From: Planctomycetota bacterium
GTDB lineage: Bacteria > Planctomycetota > Planctomycetia > Pirellulales > Lacipirellulaceae
DNA length: 7,470 bases
Reading direction: 5' to 3'
NCBI GenBank assembly: GCA_029259975.1
Contig: JAJDEE010000405.1
Coordinates: 1 to 7,470, forward strand
Part shown: positions 6,001-7,470 of the stretch, in pieces
How the letters are laid out: each line of letters starts with the position of its first letter
Numbering within the stretch: the first letter of the stretch is position 1
Notes under the pieces: generated by a model
Databases searched by the model: none
Told to the model about the DNA's origin: nothing
Seen by the model: the letters and a program-made list of their open reading frames with translations, nothing else
Translations under genes and position numbers: made by a program

Positions 6001-6494
6001 ATCAGCTTGTCTGGGTACCTTCGGCAGCAGATATCGGCACGAACTATATCATTCGCGTGTTGGCCACAGACCAACCTAGCATGGGTAATTCCCTCTCGAC
6101 ATCGTTCGACTTGGTAGTTTCAGTTGTAGCGGCACCCTCACCGACTGTGGCTTCGGTCACAGACATCGACGTAACACTCGATGCAAGCGAAGTGACGATC
6201 TTGTTTGACAAGGCGATGGGGGCTTCGGCTTTCGTTCCTGGCAACTATTCGCTCGTAGCCCTCGACGGTTCTCTCGCCGATACTCCGGTGCCCGTTTTGA
6301 TAGCCACGCCGGTGTCAGGCAATTTCGGTGTCGTGTTGCAATTGAACGACGCCCTTGTCGACAGCCTTGCAGCAGCACTTGCCGGCGGCACCAAGCTCAG
6401 ATTGACATTAAACTCGTCAATAGCTGACACAGATGGCAACACACTTGCAGGCAACCTGGAATTCGACATCGATCTCATTTCGGCGGCACCCTAG
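3057..6494 (+). CDS. Giant VCBS/cadherin-like repeat surface protein
   Basis: 1145 residues, very probably exported and extracellular, built from repeated beta-sandwich modules. Residues 1-29 are strongly basic with no hydrophobic signal core. They are followed by RYETMEGRLVLSAS (29-42), which resembles the LEPR-XLL-type N-terminus of large planctomycete secreted proteins. Modules, roughly: 65-182 Ig-like; 183-320 adhesin-like ending in ASNDTP; 321-434 Ig-like with TDPDGSGE; then four VCBS/cadherin-like repeats of about 100-125 residues ending in NDAP-type linkers whose Gly is at 557, 665, 790 and 893; about 897-1028 another Ig/cadherin-like unit; and 1029-1145 a SbsA/Big_5-like Ig domain. 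Acidic calcium-type loops are seen, for example NDTDADGD (469-476) and SDIDGD (949-954). The protein is acidic and almost cysteine-free after the leader. There is no LPXTG, dockerin, PEP-CTERM or C-terminal membrane anchor. Likely roles are adhesion or cell-surface structure; the ligand is unknown. Confidence 0.88.
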   Translation: MFRKKKSRRFSGRNSTRRPKFFSLGRRLRYETMEGRLVLSASGFAGNECAPELNDGGLDAIIPTESFSPSSAIVFQFNAADMVSDAGVGETAAADIRFTLDPDIGSRDNGATPVGATLTLNDQSTADLADDTWDFSWTPSVTQVGTFRLFLIATDDGGTENAVPLSDVYAFSLTVDNRPAVDLNGNDQAGINADAVGFTEADGSAPISIVDSDLFIFSSDGNVESVTIEIASPQADGLEALGITADASLVVDSSTPGKLVITVAGGGSADKSVFEDALRTLTYNNTSNAPETTRTINVTVNDGTATSAIATATVNIQASNDTPDLREVANAPAAKVGEEYLLDLVATDPDGSGELLVFRITSGPAGAVITPNGLPDNSADNTIQVAPDANGLYHAQIRWTPTADEGDVGSATFTVAVTDSGGLADAELYSIGIENQAPVANDDPTAGDDPLAVSEDAGNVVNLSNLFANDTDADGDTFAVNSVTAGGSTFAVGVAFTHPTSGAEILVAANGQVDYNPNNQFETLSAGETATDTFQYTILDERGNESNPATVTVTINGANDAPTVVAGVVPEFRISEVAGATVLDLATLLTAVADVDVNDTLAVAAAPSNPIEGGVFALTVGDLSFDPNGDFLVDNGAEQIVDFMVTIQDSAGESVEIAAKIIIEGANDAPLAVDDPDFTIDEDSVLSQGSRNLGILENDSDDAGNAALVVGEVNGNASNVASTISVADGSGRTGELTVSPNGTFSFDPRGNFDSLAEGESSQVTFTYRASDGDTENGLSNEATVTITITGVNDAPTAANVAVAATENGPTVDNNFGGTDADDGETASLIYNITSLPAEGAVTNNNDGSFTFDPGDDFQDLAEGITREVTFDYTATDAQAAVSDAAIATITITGVNDAPAFDLNNTDGLASTLPTGDLQSASVVAVELDLSSTDANANSLNLVDIPAFTSDIDGDTIGYSLANGENGGTPFRAVNRPVLNASNQLVWVPSAADIGTNYIIRVLATDQPSMGNSLSTSFDLVVSVVAAPSPTVASVTDIDVTLDASEVTILFDKAMGASAFVPGNYSLVALDGSLADTPVPVLIATPVSGNFGVVLQLNDALVDSLAAALAGGTKLRLTLNSSIADTDGNTLAGNLEFDIDLISAAP
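5409..5440 (+). repeat. Near-identical 32-nt repeat inside the giant gene, copy A
   Basis: Encodes the TITGVNDAP junction of one VCBS-like module. It differs from copy B at 5718-5749 by only two third-codon-position bases, whereas the module bodies around it are well diverged. The copies lie 309 bp (103 codons) apart, which is the module length here. Confidence 0.75.
5718..5749 (+). repeat. Near-identical 32-nt repeat inside the giant gene, copy B
   Basis: Second copy of the junction repeat at 5409-5440 (30 of 32 bases equal), encoding TITGVNDAP at the next module boundary. Such shared junctions are natural sites for module gain or loss by recombination. Confidence 0.75.
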
Positions 6495-6728
6495 ACCTAG
6501 TGCTAGCAAAATTTGACCCAAACGCTCGAAATGGCGACTGAAGATCGCAGCCCGATTTGTTAAACTTTGCCGGTTAGTACGACGATACCGAATAGGACCG
6601 CAGTGGCAGAGCGCCGCTGTTGGGTCTGCAGGGGGGCGCACTTGCTAGCGTTGCTGTTCAGTTTTTCTGGCAGCAGCCGAAGGTGTGTCAAAGTGGGTTG
6701 TTTTTTATTCGCTACAAATTTTTGGGCC
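6495..6728. other. Intergenic region between the giant gene and the barrel-protein gene
   Basis: No separate gene is supported. Several CTAG tetramers, including the palindrome GCTAGC at 6502-6507, occur just after the stop codon. No convincing promoter pair was found. The frame of the downstream barrel gene is open from 6564, so part of this region could be coding if a GTG at 6603 or 6693 is the true start. The hairpin at 6596-6626 is the only clear structure. Confidence 0.5.
6596..6626 (+). other. Hairpin upstream of the barrel-protein gene
   Basis: CAGTGGC (6601-6607) pairs with GCCGCTG (6613-6619), 7 bp with one G-U, around the 5-nt loop AGAGC. Outside it GACC (6596-6599) pairs with GGTC (6623-6626) across a small internal loop. 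It covers the GTG at 6603, which argues against that codon as the start. No U-tract follows. It could be a leader structure or a weak transcript end for the giant gene. Confidence 0.4.
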
Positions 6729-7470
6729 GTGCGCGCTTTTGCGAAACGCCAGCGCTGCGCCGCAATCGTTTTAGTCACCCTCGGCCTAGCGCTGCTAGCA
6801 GCACCTGCCCGGGCGCAGAATTCTCGTCTCGGACCGCGCGCAGGCACCAATTTTCCGAACGCATCTAGCCCTACTGGGCAAACAAGTAGGCGGCCATACC
6901 GGCGGCCACAGCAACCAGCTAGGCCACCTTCCAAGCAGACTTCGTCGAAATTCGACTACCGTCTCGATCTTACGGAAGATGCTGAGTCGGCAACGCCAGA
7001 TTTAGCTGACGAGTCTCACGAACCCTCCGTCAACGAAGAATACGACCAAGTCAATTTCGAGACGACAAGCTATTGCGAGGGTAGCGATGATTGTAGCTGC
7101 GGCAATTGCATTGAACCCGCATACGGTTACGACGATGGCTACAAGCCAGTTTACGGTTGCGACGACTATTGTGAACCTGGCTGTGGTTGCGATGACAATC
7201 GCAGTAGAATTTTTGCATCGTGCTGCAATGCCGTGGGCGGACGTTGGAATCTTGGTTTCGAATGGACCTTTCTCAAACCACGGTACTCAGAGAATGTTGC
7301 TTTTTCGACGATGACCGGCGACGGAGCCAATATTAGCACATTCACTGATACCGAGTTTGATTATGACCTGGAGCTGGCGCCACGAGTCTGGATCGAAGCC
7401 CCCATCAGCAAAAACTGGAGCTGGCGAGCTAGCTACTGGCAGTTCGATCAATCGCCGGCGACCTCTTCGA
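6729..7470 (+). CDS. BBP7/Lpg1974-like outer-membrane beta-barrel protein, 5' part
   Basis: 247 codons are visible and the gene runs off the right edge. Residues 1-29 (MRAFAKRQRC followed by a hydrophobic stretch ending APARA, cleavage before Q30) form a clear Sec signal peptide. Next comes a region rich in Pro, Arg and Gln, then an acidic stretch, then a cysteine-rich segment with ten Cys at 116-166. From W173 the start of an alternating-pattern beta barrel appears: WNLGFEWTFLKPRY, FDYDLELAPRVWIE, WSWRASYWQFDQS. This pattern is typical of the planctomycete putative beta-barrel porins (BBP7; also annotated Lpg1974-type pore-forming proteins). The start is uncertain. GTG 6729 gives the best signal peptide but has a poor ribosome binding site. 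GTG 6693 (AAGG 9 nt upstream) and GTG 6603 (AGGA 5 nt upstream) have better sites but give odd N-termini. There is no in-frame ATG in that region. Probable role: outer-membrane pore or structural protein. Confidence 0.75.
   Translation, partial: MRAFAKRQRCAAIVLVTLGLALLAAPARAQNSRLGPRAGTNFPNASSPTGQTSRRPYRRPQQPARPPSKQTSSKFDYRLDLTEDAESATPDLADESHEPSVNEEYDQVNFETTSYCEGSDDCSCGNCIEPAYGYDDGYKPVYGCDDYCEPGCGCDDNRSRIFASCCNAVGGRWNLGFEWTFLKPRYSENVAFSTMTGDGANISTFTDTEFDYDLELAPRVWIEAPISKNWSWRASYWQFDQSPATSS
7092..7196 (+). repeat. 30-bp-period cysteine/tyrosine-rich tandem repeat in the barrel gene
   Basis: Three and a half units of exactly 10 codons: CSCGNCIEPA (7092), YGYDDGYKPV (7122), YGCDDYCEPG (7152) and the partial CGCDD (7182-7196). 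Gly at position 2 (Ser in the first unit), acidic residues at 4-5 and Pro at position 9 recur. Units 2 and 3 also share a DNA block starting TACGGTT. Tyr and Cys alternate at the same positions through single-base TAC/TGC-type changes. Confidence 0.75.

Noticed and set aside
6560..6934. 124-residue minus-strand open frame and an 82-residue plus-strand frame (6620-6868) over the start of the barrel gene
   Set aside because: Neither shows a family signature, while the frame beginning at 6729 gives a textbook signal peptide continuous with a barrel domain.

Overview
The window looks like chromosomal DNA from a planctomycete, probably of the Pirellulales/Rhodopirellula kind. This is inferred from gene content and was not checked by any search. 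The clues are an ExeA-type AAA ATPase with a long acidic tail, a very large repetitive surface protein whose N-terminus has a basic leader followed by a YExxExRxxLSA-like box (a variant of the planctomycete LEPR-XLL-type N-terminus), a cysteine-rich BBP7/Lpg1974-type outer-membrane barrel protein, and GGC-NNN-GCC palindromic repeats. All four supported genes are on the + strand.

Layout: 1-100 is a cluster of four short palindromes built on the same AGGC-NNN-GCCT core. 101-348 has no gene. 349-1827 encodes the ExeA/GspA-like ATPase. 1828-1901 is a short spacer holding a 13-bp-stem hairpin. 1902-2621 encodes a dolichol-phosphate-mannose-synthase-like family 2 glycosyltransferase. 2622-3056 is a 435-bp intergenic region with several inverted repeats, a candidate sigma70-type promoter, a potentially structured leader and three copies of a GTTTCATTCA direct repeat just before the next gene. 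3057-6494 encodes a 1145-residue secreted or surface protein of VCBS/cadherin-like and Ig-like modules. 6495-6728 is intergenic with a hairpin. From about 6729 to the window edge runs the 5' part of an outer-membrane beta-barrel gene that starts with a GTG codon, has a clear signal peptide and contains a 30-bp-period cysteine-rich tandem repeat.

The last two genes both act at the cell surface. The glycosyltransferase probably makes a polyprenyl-phosphate sugar donor that could feed glycosylation of exported proteins. The ATPase could belong to an envelope or secretion machine, but no partner gene is visible. I see no evidence for a defence system, mobile element, CRISPR array or RNA gene. The most unusual signals are non-coding: the palindrome cluster, the intercistronic hairpin and the leader of the giant gene.
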